DNA of 64,000 nt. Origin: Proteromonas lacertae. Its lineage: Eukaryota > Sar > Bigyra > Opalinata > Proteromonadidae. The notes beneath the pieces are model-generated. The model was not told where the DNA came from, made no database searches, and saw nothing but the letters and a program-made list of their open reading frames with translations. Below are positions 11,019-22,900 of this stretch, piece by piece; the first letter of the stretch is position 1, and each line of letters begins with the position of its first letter. The stretch lies in the NCBI GenBank assembly GCA_002245135.1, contig NGBS01000876.1, positions 186,001 to 250,000 of the forward strand, in the 5' to 3' direction. A program made the translations under genes and the position numbers.

Positions 11019-12259
11019 ATGAAGTATTTAATCTTGTATCACTTTAAGAAATATATCACTAGTATAATATTTATCTCTTCAGTGCTGTGCGCATATAATG
11101 GAGTTTTGAGACTCAATCAAAACAAAGAATTCACAATATCACAAGTAATGTTATAAGTATATATACATTTAATTAGATTACTGATCTACATTATGGAGAA
11201 AGTGTTGAAAATGATACTCTTGCCTCTTCAATACAAAGAAAGATCTTCGAAATAGAACACCCTGATTTGGTAGTATTTACAGGAGATTGTGTATCAGGAA
11301 ATAAATGGAACAATGAAAGTGGATGGTATGAACAGCAATGGAATGAATATATAAAACCAGTGACAGAAATGAAAATACCATATGCACTAGTATTAGGAAA
11401 TCATGATGCAGATGCTGATTTGAATAGACAACAAGTAATGGAATTAGATATGAAAAATCCATATTCAATGAGCAAAATAGGTATAAAAGAGATAACTGGT
11501 GTTTCAAATTATTATATACCAATATACGACAATGTAGGTGATGAAATTGTGTTTATACTATGGTTCTTTGATAGTATGAGTAAAGAATGTTATATAAATG
11601 AAACATGGGGATGTGTAGGTGTAGATACAGGTATATAGATATAAATAATTATTACTATTATTATTATAGTGAATTGGTACAGATGTGAATCAGTCAATCT
11701 ATTTAATACATATCATAGAAACATTCCTGGTTTAGCATTCTTTCATATACCATTACCAGAATATATGGAAGCTGCAAATGTATAAATTGATTTATATATA
11801 TATATTTATGTATGTATGTATATATATAGATAAATGAGATTAATGGTGTTAAAGATGATCCAGTATTATGTCCAAGGTTAAACTCTGGTTTATTCGCAGC
11901 TATGATTGAACAGTATACTTATAATATGTTATGTATTATTTATAGAGAGAATATATTAGCTACATTTTGTGGGCATAGCCATATGAATGATTATAGTGTT
12001 AATTTTAATAACATTACTTTGTATTTTGGTAGAAAAACTGGTATTTCTCCGGAAATACTACAAAAGTATAAATAATCATGATATATTACATAGTTTTAAA
12101 CATGGAAGTAGAATTATAAAGTTAGATGGTAATAAGAAATCATATAGTAGTTATATAAGGAATGAAGATGGAGTAATTGAAAAATATGATTCTTCTCATA
12201 GAATAGATAATATTCAGTTGATATGTCAATTACATGCAAATGATACAGACATTTTCTAA
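11019..12259 (+). CDS. Secreted PAP28/29-DCR2-like metallophosphoesterase (copy C)
   Basis: Seven exons (11019-11035, 11063-11144, 11177-11630, 11670-11779, 11830-11912, 11946-12065, 12094-12259) sum exactly to 344 codons, so the model closes in frame with 343 residues. The spliced N-terminus MKYLIFIIFISSVLCA is a signal peptide. The first intron is 27 nt without a stop, so retention would insert nine residues. The motifs are ITDLHYGE, FTGDCVSG, GNHDADAD, FHIPLPE and CGHSHMND; the last keeps the G-H-x-H metal ligands. Copy C differs from A between GRKTG and HGSRII, where the Gly/Tyr-rich loop is replaced. It lies head to tail after copies A and B. Confidence 0.87.
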
Positions 12260-12378
12260 TATATTTTTATAATCTATGTTTGTAGTTATTCAATATTTCA
12301 CAAAATCAAGTAATAATAATCAACTCACATATAATTATTACATGAAAATTAAATGACAATTTCTTTTATTTAGATTGT

Positions 12379-12394
12379 GGTGCTTAAAAGCACC
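12379..12394 (-). terminator. Histone mRNA 3-prime stem-loop of H2A
   Basis: On the minus strand GGTGCTTTTAAGCACC forms a perfect 6-bp stem with a TTTA-type loop, followed by ACCACAA. It lies 37 nt after the H2A stop. This is the canonical position and shape of the replication-dependent histone stem-loop bound by SLBP in animals, algae and several protists. Confidence 0.85.
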
Positions 12395-12431
12395 TGGTAT
12401 TCTAAAATGTTCTACATTTTCAGTTTCTCGT

Positions 12432-12824
12432 TTACTCAGCATCAGATTCATCTTTGCTGTTCTTCTTTGGTAATAAAGCAGGTTCAATATTAGCAAGAAC
12501 ACCACCAGCTGCAATTGTTACATTAGAGAACAACTTTGATAATTCTTCATCGTTTCTAATGGCTAATTGAATGTGTCTTGGAACAATTCTGCTCTTCTTG
12601 TTATCTCTTACAGCATTTCCTGCTAATTCTAATACTTCAGCAACTAAATATTCAATGACTGAACATAAGTAAACTGGAGCTGAAGCACCAATACGTTCAG
12701 CTACATTCAATTCTCTCATGTATCTTGCAATACGACCTACTGGGAATGATAAACCAGCTTTGGCTGAACGTGATACAGCTTTACCAGCACCCTTACCTCT
12801 TCCTCCTTTACCTTTACCTGACAT
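12432..12824 (-). CDS. H2A: Histone H2A
   Basis: An intronless 130-residue histone H2A. It has the basic tail [15 protein letters not shown], the core [12 protein letters not shown], the acidic-patch region and the C-terminal docking segment [23 protein letters not shown]. It ends [11 protein letters not shown] and so lacks the SQ[ED]-hydrophobic end of H2A.X; the core also reads as canonical H2A rather than H2A.Z. The mRNA ends in a stem-loop at 12379-12394, and a CCAATAAAA box lies about 105 bp upstream, as it does upstream of H1. This fits a replication-dependent histone packaged with H2B in nucleosomes. Confidence 0.97.
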   Translation of the reverse strand: MSGKGKGGRGKGAGKAVSRSAKAGLSFPVGRIARYMRELNVAERIGASAPVYLCSVIEYLVAEVLELAGNAVRDNKKSRIVPRHIQLAIRNDEELSKLFSNVTIAAGGVLANIEPALLPKKNSKDESDAE

Positions 12825-12929
12825 GTTTATGAAAGTTTAAGTGAATATAAAACTTTAAGAAAAGTGAAAATGAAAGTTTTATAAAAAAATGTGAAACTAC
12901 AAGCTTTCTCAAGTTTGAGTTATTGATGA

Positions 12930-12938
12930 CCAATAAAA
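12930..12938 (+). promoter_or_regulatory. CCAATAAAA box upstream of H2A
   Basis: CCAATAAAA lies about 105 bp upstream of the H2A ATG, on the strand opposite to the gene. The same 9-mer occurs about 80 bp upstream of histone H1 (43595-43603) in gene orientation. It resembles a CCAAT box. The rest of 12825-13318 has no gene. Confidence 0.4.
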
Positions 12939-13318
12939 AGAGTTAAAACTATAAGATCAAAAATAAGATCCATCACTTTCAGCAAATCAGCTTTCATTTT
13001 TTCATTTTTTATTTTTTGCTTTTATCTTCTTATTATGTAGTTTAAATCCTTAGATAATGTGTGATAATAGTAAGAACAGAGCGTTATAGTATTGTATTGG
13101 AGTGAAATATTGTAATGTCGATTTATTTCATTTGTAATTGGTGAGAAATATAAGAAAATCGTTAAATTATAACTGATTTTCTATTATATGCTAGAATAGT
13201 GTATTTTTGTTATCATTACAATAAGAAATCTTAAATTTTATGTTGTAGCAAATGTATTATTTATGTATTTGAATGGATGATATGCAAAATAATTAATATA
13301 ATCATTCATTGTTATGGA

Positions 13319-14882
13319 TTATAAGAATTTATTATAATATTGGACAAATTCCAGTTTTTCTTCATGATATATTATGTTAGGTTTTTCATTCGTTTTTTCT
13401 TCTAATTGTTTAAGTAATTTTACTATTTGCTTTTCTTTCTCCTGTTTTCTTTTATATTCTTCATTATACACACTTATTGTCTGTAAATTATTTCTTATTC
13501 CTTCTAATTCTTTTTGTTTCATTTTCATATCTTCTTTTCTTTTTTCATTTGAAATATTCTTTTTTAATAATTCTTCTAATTGGGATTTAATTGTTTCTTT
13601 TATGTGATGTTTTGAATTATATTCTCCCTGAAGTTTTTTCATTACTTTTTTCTAATTCTTCAATACACATTCTATATTCAACATCAAATTCATCACTTCC
13701 TAGTTGGATAGCATTTCTCTTGAAGAGGAAATAAGTGTTTCTATTGATTATAATGTTAGTATATTATACTTCTTTAAATTCAAATATTAGTCTGTTATTA
13801 TGACTTTCAGTAATCATTTCATAAAATATATCAGTTCCTAATTTCTGTTGTTTCAATATATTATCACACATCAAACCAAATATTGATAGTAGCTCTTGTT
13901 TATTCTTAAACTTGGGAATAAGATTCTTTGGATTTAATGAATTGACAAAGTAATGATGAATAATTTCTATAAAACACTCTCTAATAACTTTTTTATCCCC
14001 TTTAAATTCTTCATACTCAACATCTCTCCCTGGATGAGGGAATGGATAAACATGAACAGAATCTGGTCTAAAGTATTCTTTTAATCTTTCAAAATCTTCC
14101 TATTGATGTGAATTAAAAAATTATATTATACATATAAATTGGAATCTGGATTATTCAACATTAGCGATTGATATTGTTTGTATTCTTCTTTCATTTCATT
14201 TATATCACTCTTTGTATATTTTGCATCTCTCACAATAATATCTAAAGATGGTATGTTTTCTTTATCCACAGCTACTGAGTGATTAGCTAAAACTGTTAAG
14301 TTAAGGAGCTCTTTTGGTTTAATATTTCCAGAAATATTAAATATTATATGAGATGATAAAAAGTTTGTTAAAGCAAATAGAACTTGATCCACTCCTCCTT
14401 CTTGGTCTAAAGCATCTAATCCTTGGCTATCTACTAAATAAATAGCCATTTTTTCTCTTGAATTAGATGGATTATCAATGATGAAAGGTCTACATAAAGC
14501 ATGTAATCCTGATGTTACAGAATCATCACCTGAAGCATATCTAAATGAGTTAGCTCCATTTCTATCAAAATGTAAATCTTCAATGCTAAATCCATCAAAA
14601 TCTATGAATATATATATAGCACACAACATAATCATACTCCCATGATTTTCTAACCATAAGAAAACATCGATTAAAACATTAATAAGAAATGATTTACCGA
14701 TTCTAGTCTTTCCAGCAACTGACAGAATGACGACAGGCATGTTATCAGGAATGCTTGATAGCATTTTTTCACAATTGACTTTAACATATTCTAATTTATT
14801 TTTAGTTTTGTCAATTATCTATAAATCATTCATATAAAAGTAATGATCATACTCTAACAACTTCATAGTTGAAGGATGACAT
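13319..14882 (-). pseudogene. GBP/atlastin-like large GTPase, probably decayed (copy 1)
   Basis: The start at 14882 reads MSSFNYEVVR, then a 34 nt intron, then the GTPase domain. The P-loop is AGKTRIGKS, the G3-type motif is DSQG (DTEG in copy 2), and the family-specific RD motif appears in IIVRDAKY. Two further GT-AG introns (near 14600 and 14125-14100) keep the frame. Past about 13740 the frame must step +1 to read the helical segment RNTYFLFKRNAIQLG, and must step +1 again near 13650, in an A-rich run, to enter the C-terminal coiled coil 13642-13319. It ends YNKFL, without the CaaX box of copy 2. Decay is the simplest reading. Assembly errors, or frameshifting as discussed in the findings, are alternatives. 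Confidence 0.6.
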
Positions 14883-14894
14883 TTTAACAAAAAA

Positions 14895-14904
14895 GAGTCG
14901 TTTC
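14895..14904 (-). promoter_or_regulatory. GAAACGACTC element upstream of GTPase copy 1
   Basis: An exact GAAACGACTC on the minus strand, 12 nt before the ATG at 14882. It lies in the 150 bp divergent intergenic region shared with GTPase copy 2, which starts on the plus strand at 15033. Confidence 0.55.
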
Positions 14905-15032
14905 AATTTTTTATGTAATTTCTATTTACATAAAAAAACTAACTATTTACATAAATGAACTATTTACATAAATAACATCCAATTATATCACACTTACATA
15001 TATCTACAATCTAAAGATTATTTTCTAAAAAA

Positions 15033-16623
15033 ATGAGCAGCAGTTGTGAGTCTGTGGAAGTATTAATTAATAATTATTGCCAATAATATTGTATAGATTG
15101 TATATTGGGATAAAAAAAAGTTAGACTTAAAGAAAGATAATCTCATTAAGATCACAAGTAGTATTCCTTCTAACCTTCCCATTGCTATATTGAATGTATC
15201 TGGTGAGTTTAGAACAGGTAAATCAACATTATTGAATTTAATCTTCTCAATATTATTGAAATATGAGAAGTGTAGACGTATATTATGATATAATATATTT
15301 TATAGATGTATGTGGCATTCATATAGAAGATTTGAAGCTAGATTGCGGTTGTTTAAACAAAGATCATAAAGATAGTAATGGTTTTGGATGGAGAGCTGGA
15401 AATGAACCATGTACAAAGGGAATTCGAATGTTAAATCGTTATTTTGTAATTCCCAATCCTGCAGATAAGTTAAAGAATATGGCAGTGTTATTAGTTGATA
15501 CTGAAGTATAATATAATTTTTTTAATAAATGAATAGGGATTAGAAGCAAATAATACTACAAACGGAAGTGATGAAGTATTATTTGGTATTTCAAATTTAA
15601 TGAGTTCTTTATTGATATTAAACCAAAAAAGTCATATTGGTAAAAGTGATATAGCAAATCTTCGATTATTAGTAGAGTTTTGTCCTCCAGAAAAAGAAAA
15701 ATGTAATAGTTCATTCTGTGGAATAGAATTATTAATGAGGGATTATAAGTATAACAGTAGAGAGATAAGCAAACAATTGATGCAAATTAGCAAATTTAAA
15801 AAAAGTATATTTGAATCAAAAGAAGAATCTGTAAAGAATGTATAAATTCATAATAATAATATAATGATGATAGAATTTTGAGATTATAAATGCCTCTTAC
15901 AGATATGTTGATATTTTTGGATTGCCACAACCAGGTGAAGGTGTAGACAATGAAGATTTCAAAGGTAATATGGAAAAATTTAGTGATGAATTTAAAGAAT
16001 TAACATTACATTATATATTAGAGTTATTGACAGAAAAATTACATCCAACATTTGGAAATAAGGAAGAGTTTTATTGCTTATGTGAAACATTAAATACATT
16101 TTTAAGTAAAGGAATACCTCAATTAAGTCAAATGCATAGAATTTTCATTGAAAATAAGAATCAAATGATGCTAAACAAAATAATGACAGTATATTTGAAT
16201 TTTATGAATGAATAGGAATTAATCAATCCATTAAAAGAAAAATTTGAAAAGAATATCAATGTGGATCAGTTGATTAGGGAATGTGATATTGTTTCAAGAA
16301 AAGTAGAAGAATATGGAAGTAAATTTGTAGGAACAGAAGAGATGAAAAAAGAGAAAATGGATTATATCTATGGAGAATTAAAATTATTAAGAAAAGAAAG
16401 TGAACATAGAAAATATCACGAAAAACAAATCCAATTATTAGAAGAAGAAAAGAATAAAACTGCTGAAGAAAGAAAAAGAATTGAAGAACAAAGATTAGAA
16501 TGCCAAAAGAATACTGAAAAATTAAATGAAGAAATAGAGAAATTAACTCTAGAAATAAAAAATCGTCCTGCTCCAGTTTATTATATGCATAATCATCATC
16601 ATAGTAGTTGTATTATTCAATAA
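15033..16623 (+). CDS. GBP-like large GTPase with C-terminal CaaX box (copy 2)
   Basis: Six exons (15033-15059, 15097-15277, 15306-15505, 15537-15839, 15874-16188, 16216-16623) close at 478 codons, 477 residues. The G1 loop GEFRTGKS is at about residues 45-52, the DTEG motif is split by intron 3, and the RD motif lies in ELLMRDYKY. This is the GB1/RHD3 dynamin-like signature, with RD replacing NKxD. After the middle domain come about 110 residues of charged coiled coil. The protein ends HHSSCIIQ, a CaaX-type prenylation signal like those of vertebrate GBP1, GBP2 and GBP5, so membrane attachment after lipidation is expected. It is transcribed divergently from the decayed copy 1. A membrane remodelling or host-defence role is inference from the family. 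Confidence 0.88.
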
Positions 16624-16731
16624 AAGCTTTAACTAATTTCATATTATTTATAAAATATTATAAGATTATTCTTAATTTTTGTTTGTTTGCTGTAACAAAA
16701 AATGTATAAAAATATAATCTTATTAAATTTG

Positions 16732-18281
16732 TTATACATTATTATTCATATTATTACAACTATCTAAACTATAATCACTATTATTCAACATATTCATTCT
16801 TTCTTTATTACAATAATAACACAATTTTAATTCTATAAAAAATAATTATAATAAAAGAATAACATACTACGATTAAATAATCTTCTATTCAATTTCACTC
16901 CACTTCTTCTTGCTAATATACAAGCTGTACCTTGACATAACTGACAACCACTTCCCTTTGTATTATTATATAATGCAGAATTATTAATATTAGATGAAGT
17001 AGTAGGAGATGAAGAGAATGACAATAAATTATGATATCTTTCAGCATCTTTTGCATATTGTAAACCACACGCATTACACAGTATAAATCTATCTGGAGGA
17101 GGTGATCTTCTCCATTTAGGAGTATGAGTTGTACCACATTCATGACAGACTCTTTGATATATTGGAACTTTTGGACGTCTAAGAAATGACTATTTCATTA
17201 TTAAAACCAATATTATATATTTATATATACATTATCACTTTCAGTTCTTTCTAAATTTTCAACAGAGAATTCACGTGATGTTATTATTGGTGTAGTAACT
17301 GATGATGATGAAGAAGAAGAAGTAGGAAGAGAAGAAGAGAATGGATCATTAATATTTCTAGATAAATAATTAGGTTTTGTTCTAAGCAAATGGGAAGAAG
17401 AAACAAATGAATATGATTTATTTTGTTGTTGTTGTTGTTGTTGTTTGATTCTATCCAATATAAGAGGTGAATTTGGTATTTCTAAAGATAAACTATCTAA
17501 AGATTGTTGTAGATATTCTCTATTTCCCCATTCTAAGCATTCAGGAGTAGAATTCAAATCAATATCTAATGAATGAGTTAAATCGAAGTTTGGAGTTATT
17601 AATGAAGATGGTTGCGGAGATACTATTTGATTCAAATGAGTATTTTTAGAAGAATACAGAGAGAAGGAGAGAAGAAAGAAGATGATGAGTTAGGAATTGG
17701 ATTATCAAGTGAAAAGTCATTACAGCGAGGGAATGGATTTGGTGAGAATTCGTATGTATATTGCTTCATTGGACTTCTAGTTATATATATATTGTTACAA
17801 CTATTATATATACCCTGGAGCTGATAATGTTGTAGGTAATGTTAGACTAAGAGGAGGTAATTCTATTAACATATAATTATATAAATAAACAAACCAGAAT
17901 GGGATGGTTGACTAACTGGTGACCAATTATCTTCACATATTTTTTGTGAATCTGTCTATTTCAATAATATAATAATATTTATACATTTTGACATTTTTTA
18001 ATATCTTTATATTTGACATTCAAGCCCATAAAAGCATTACTCGAGTTGTTTTCACAAACAGACAGTGATTCACATTTCTGTAAAAGATTATCGTGTTTTT
18101 CTAAAGGAATCTGCTGATTAAATTCACTCTTATATATAATATTATACCTAACAAAATATACAACAAAATTAGCATAATTTGGTGTATCTGAAAAGGCTTC
18201 ACTCCTAGTTCTCATCAATTTTGGGATGACTATGTTTGGTGAAGTGATTGTATCCACCAAGGTTGTATTTCTCTCCTGCAT
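16732..18281 (-). CDS. GATA-type zinc-finger protein
   Basis: Seven exons (18281-17985, 17955-17895, 17862-17814, 17776-17658, 17622-17231, 17189-16868, 16832-16732) close at 447 codons, 446 residues. The N-terminal half is Ser/Pro/Thr-rich low complexity with a Gln run. The GATA finger is in exon 6: CHEC, TPKWRRSP, then CNACGLQYA (C-x2-C-x19-C-x2-C). Further on, CQLC and CYYC form a second pair of C-x2-C knuckles, about 29 residues apart and split by the last intron. GATA fingers bind WGATAR DNA, so a nuclear transcription factor is likely. Exon 1 may contain a further 33 nt in-frame intron near 18150. The gene ends about 110 bp from the convergent GTPase gene. Confidence 0.85.
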
Positions 18282-18457
18282 ATCCGAATTAAAAAGTAAA
18301 AAAACAAGAATTCTTCAAATCACTATTTTCAAGCTTTCTTCTCTTCACACTCTTCGGAAGTAGCTAACGATACAACATCACTTTGTCGGTTATGCAAATT
18401 TGTCAGAAATAAAAAATATTATTTTTAATTTTATATATATAACACAAATTACTAAAC

Positions 18458-19935
18458 TTATATCTTTTCCATCATCATTTCAATTACTTTGTACTTATTC
18501 TCAATATTCTTTAGTCTAAAATTCCTTAACTCAAAAATCGCCAAATTTCTATCAATCTTTATAGAATTCTGTAACATTGCATGTCTTATATCTCTTAATT
18601 TAGCCACTTGTTGAGATATATTCTTAGCTAAATCTGCTGATGATGTTGGTGGTTGTTTAACATTCTCTTTCACTTCAACCTTTGGTATAGTATTTACACC
18701 ATTACTATTCTCTTCAACAGGAGTTGTATTTTGTTGTTGCTGTTGTTGTTGTATGGTTGGTATAACAGCTGGTACTTGTGGTGGTGGTGGTGGTGTTAGT
18801 GATTGTACTGATAGTGGTGGAGGTGGTTCAGTTGGTGGTGGAGGAGGAGATGAAGGAGGAGATGGTAGAGGAGGAGATTCTGAAATTTTGGGAATATTTA
18901 TATTATCATTAAAATGATAAGGAGGTGATGATGATGATGAATTATGATTATTATATTTATCATTATATTTATCGTTATTATTATCTTCATCTCTATTTAT
19001 ATTGGATTTATAATGATCATTATTATTACTATAACTTCTTTTATAATTGTTATAGTCATAATTTCTATTATTATTATTATTATAAGAATATCGATTATTA
19101 TAATGATCATTGTATTTATTATTACTATATCGACTACTACTAGCCCAATCTCTATCATTATTATTATTTGAATACTCTCTTCGTTTATACGATGAAATAT
19201 AAGGAGATGAAGTTGAAGATGATTGATTATTATTATAACTTCGATTATAGCAACTATTATTGCGTCTATATGGACTATCTATTACTGGTGTTCGTGGAGG
19301 TGATGAACTAACAGGAGGAGGCGGAGATGATCTACGATATGGTGAAGAATGAGATTCAGTACTATATTTATAATTGTAATTATTACTACGATTGTTATTG
19401 TTATAACTTCTACTATGACTTCTACTGCGACTGTAACTTCTACTCCTACTACGGCTGATACTTCTTGATCTGCTTCTACTTCGGCTTATACTACGACTAA
19501 AACTTTTACTTCTACTCCTGCTTCTACTTCTATCTCTGATAAATTGATCTTTATTTCTATCATTGTAATAACCTCTTGGTTTGTAAGTATCTTTATAAAA
19601 ATTATTTGGATAAGAATTACGAGTGAATCTATTATCTCTATAATTATTTTTATTTATATTATCATTGCGGTAATAACCACGATCTTCAGAGTCTCTTCTT
19701 TGATAAAATGGCTTTGGTCTATCATTGCTATCCCTACTACTGTAACCCCCTCTCCCACTATAACTATCATGATTATTATATGGACGAGAAGGAGTGTAAG
19801 GACGGCTTTGATAGTTATCTTTATCATAACTGTATCTTCTCCTTCCAGGGTCCTATAAGATTATTACAGAAATCATACAAAACTATTTCTATCGTAACTG
19901 TTTACTCTGTTATTATTATTTTTTGATTCATCCAT
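18458..19935 (-). CDS. RS-, Asn/Tyr- and Pro-rich protein, SR-like splicing-related candidate
   Basis: Exon 1 (19935-19879, MDESKNNNNRVNSYDRNSF), a 26 nt intron, and exon 2 (19852-18458) give 483 residues. Because no ATG occurs in exon 2 until its last quarter, the frame is easily missed. The middle holds a classical RS region (about residues 120-165, repeated RSRS and SRS), then Asn/Tyr-rich and polyproline stretches. The C-terminal 60 residues (from ADLAKNISQQVAKLRD to the end) are a conserved-looking charged helix. I see no RRM or zinc finger. RS composition suggests a role in splicing or mRNA processing, but that is composition-based inference. It shares a 41 bp divergent intergenic region with the M11 protease gene. 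Confidence 0.75.
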
Positions 19936-19963
19936 TTCGGCTTGAATAAAATTTGTGTTTATA

Positions 19964-19972
19964 GAAACGACT
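19964..19972 (+). promoter_or_regulatory. GAAACGACT element at the start of the M11 protease gene
   Basis: The exact 9-mer ends four bases before the ATG at 19977 (seven before the next ATG at 19980). It lies inside the 41 bp that separates the start codons of two divergent genes, at 19935 and 19977. Confidence 0.5.
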
Positions 19973-19976
19973 ATAA

Positions 19977-22900
19977 ATGATGAAATCTTTCTTTTTATTT
20001 CTGTTTCTATTCTGCGTCTGTGAGTGTAGTGTTGTGTATAATCAGACAGTAGAGATATATCAAGATGATTTAGAGAATATGTATACAAATTATGAAGAAT
20101 ATCCAAGTAATGAAATTAAGAACGCAAAAGAGTTTCATGTATATCCTGGAAGAGCATTGATCTCTTTTGAGCTTCTCAATCACAATATATATCTAAGGAA
20201 CTACAAACCTCTTCCAAATCTTAAAGAAGAGAAAAACCTTGGTGCTTACTCTCCTATGTATGGTAAAACATTGTTGATTGGAATATATCGAGCAAAAGAT
20301 AGAAAAGGTACAGGTTGCATGACAGTAGCAATATGTAAGAAATACAGACAGTATGTAGAGTTTGGTGTTAAATTATGGACAGGTAATCAAGTGAGATTAA
20401 ATACAGGAGATGATGAAGGGTATATATCTTCAGTCTGTCTTGATGTTGAAGATAAGTATTATGATGCTTCAAAAACAGGTGCTTTAGAAGCTCAAATAAT
20501 GGCAAAAGCAATAGAAGCAGATGGTGATAAAGCTAGAACATGGGCTACAAGATGGTTTATAACAGATTGGTTCGGTGGAGGTTGGGAAGGTTTAGCTGCG
20601 GTTGGAAGTCCATCTGCAATGACAAATAAAAAAACAAACTATTGGTTGTATACTCAAGATAACTATTATGGTAATGAAGATCCAAATATGGGTAGATTAT
20701 CTACTCTAATGCATGAATATACTCACAATCTAGGATTTAGCCATTCTAATACAGTCGGTGCAAAGCATTCAGGTCAATTCTATCATTTTGTTACAGTTGA
20801 TGGATATGGTGATTGTGGTAGTTATATGGGCAATTGTGCTAGTTGGACAAATCCACCGTGTATGAGTAGTTATAGATTCGTTGCTACAGGTAATAAGCCA
20901 GAACCATGGCAGTTTCCAACTGTTGCAAAAGGTAAACATACTTATCGATTATATGCAATGGATCATCCTTATTCTAGACATTTCTTAGGAACAACAGAAG
21001 CTTATCACAAGCCTGATGAAGTATTTGATGGTTTAGAGTTTAAATACCACTGTTTAGCTTTAGAAATACCAATTAGTAAAGATATGAGTAGTAAATTTGA
21101 TGGAGATAATTATGCTGCTATTAATGTTGAATATAGAATGAATGCTCATGGTCTAAGTGGTGCTAAAACGAATGGTGCAAGAATAACATACGGTGTATCA
21201 CATGTAAGTGGTTTTAAGAAGAATTTGTGTAATGTTTTACAAGCTAATGTTGATCAAATGGGTAGTTGGGAAGATAGTGAATTACCATTTGGAAGTGTAT
21301 ATTATCCTTGGGATATAGATACTGGTACTTTATCATTTCAAATTAAAAAGATTCATAAGAAACCAATGATGGCTTCTATGGAAGAAATGGTAGTTCAAAA
21401 TGATAAGAGAGGATTTAAAGATGCTCCATATCTAGATATTGAAATTAATTACAATCCAGGAGTTAAGCAAAATAGACCAAATGGTAAAGTAACACCATTA
21501 AACATGAAATTCTCTCCATCGTGGTTTAACTGTAAGAAGAAGGATGATACTTATGGATATATATGTCAAAGATCAACATCAACTGGTAGTGGATGGGGTT
21601 ATGTTGAAGATGAATATGAAAGATCAACAGGACCAAGAATCTATACCAATCAATTAAAATATTATCAACCTATTTATGGATTCAAGACATATAATGGAAA
21701 AGCTTCTTTCCTATGGATTGTATGTTATGGTGCTAGTGGAAGAGTTTGTCCCAGAATGGAAATACAAGATGCAAAACTAACAGATTTCACTCTGAAATAC
21801 TATCAATTTGCTACAGTTACGAGAGCTAAGAATGTAGTTAATGCTACTGAAGAAGATTATGGAAAAGGAATTGTACTTTACGGTGAAAATGTTAAAGTTC
21901 CTGAAGGTGGAAGTATATATGCAACTGATTTATATTATGGTGAATATAAATTATCTGTTAAGAATGGTAAATTCTTTGCCATATTACCAAATCTAGATAT
22001 TGAAGGAATAGGAGAATTAGCTGTAGTAATTAAAGACAAATCAGGAACTGTAGTTAGTTATAAACCATTCACAATATATAGAGATACAAACAATGAAAGA
22101 ATTACAGTAACTAAAATAGAAAAGGATATTATAAATGTTGATGGAAATACAACCACAACATCTACAGAAATAACCTATAACATTGGAGTAGCTGCAATTG
22201 ATGCTGGTAGATTTACATCTCCATCAATGGTAATTAAGCAGACAATTAGTGCAGAAAAATGGTTTTATTATCCATTAATGGATTTGGCTTGGAATGATTA
22301 CTTTTATATTGATTTTGGAGGTACAATTCCAAGTGGTTTAACAATGACAATTGAAGTTGATACTGGTAATTATGTGGTAGATTTATTTGAACTGGAAGGT
22401 CATAGTAGTGTGTCTTATAAAATAGGATTATTAGATTTGAATGATAAGATGGGATGTTTATGTGATATATATAAATTCAAATTCAGTAAAACAGTTGAAA
22501 TAGTGAATATAAGGCCAGTTTATGCCAATCCTACAGGTAATCAAATAGCAAAAGTTGACAATAAAACTGACACACTAGAATATGATGGATATAATTATAA
22601 AATATCAACAACAGCAACAGGAGCGAAATTTTCATTTAAATCATTTAGTAGAAATATCGATGGTAAAACATACTCATTTTCAAGTACAGGTGCTTCTTAT
22701 GCTGGTATAAAAATTAAACCAATTCATAGTAGTAGTAGTTCATCTGCAACAACAACCATTCTTATTGTTGTTGCAGTTATAGCTGGTGTATTAGTTATTG
22801 TTGTTGGTTATTGTTATATAAAGAAGAAGAAGATGAGTGGTGGTAGTAGAGCTTATAACAGTTCAAGACCACCAATGATGAATCCTGCGTATAATCCTGC

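Noticed and set aside
13374-13607. Hydrophobic plus-strand frame resembling a membrane protein
   Set aside because: It is antisense to the Lys/Glu coiled coil of GTPase copy 1; antisense of such coils always reads Phe/Leu/Ser-rich.
18925-19171. Met/Ile/Tyr-rich plus-strand frames over the RS-rich gene
   Set aside because: They are complements of Asn/Asp/Ser-rich codons of the real minus-strand exon; composition is periodic and there is no signal or domain.
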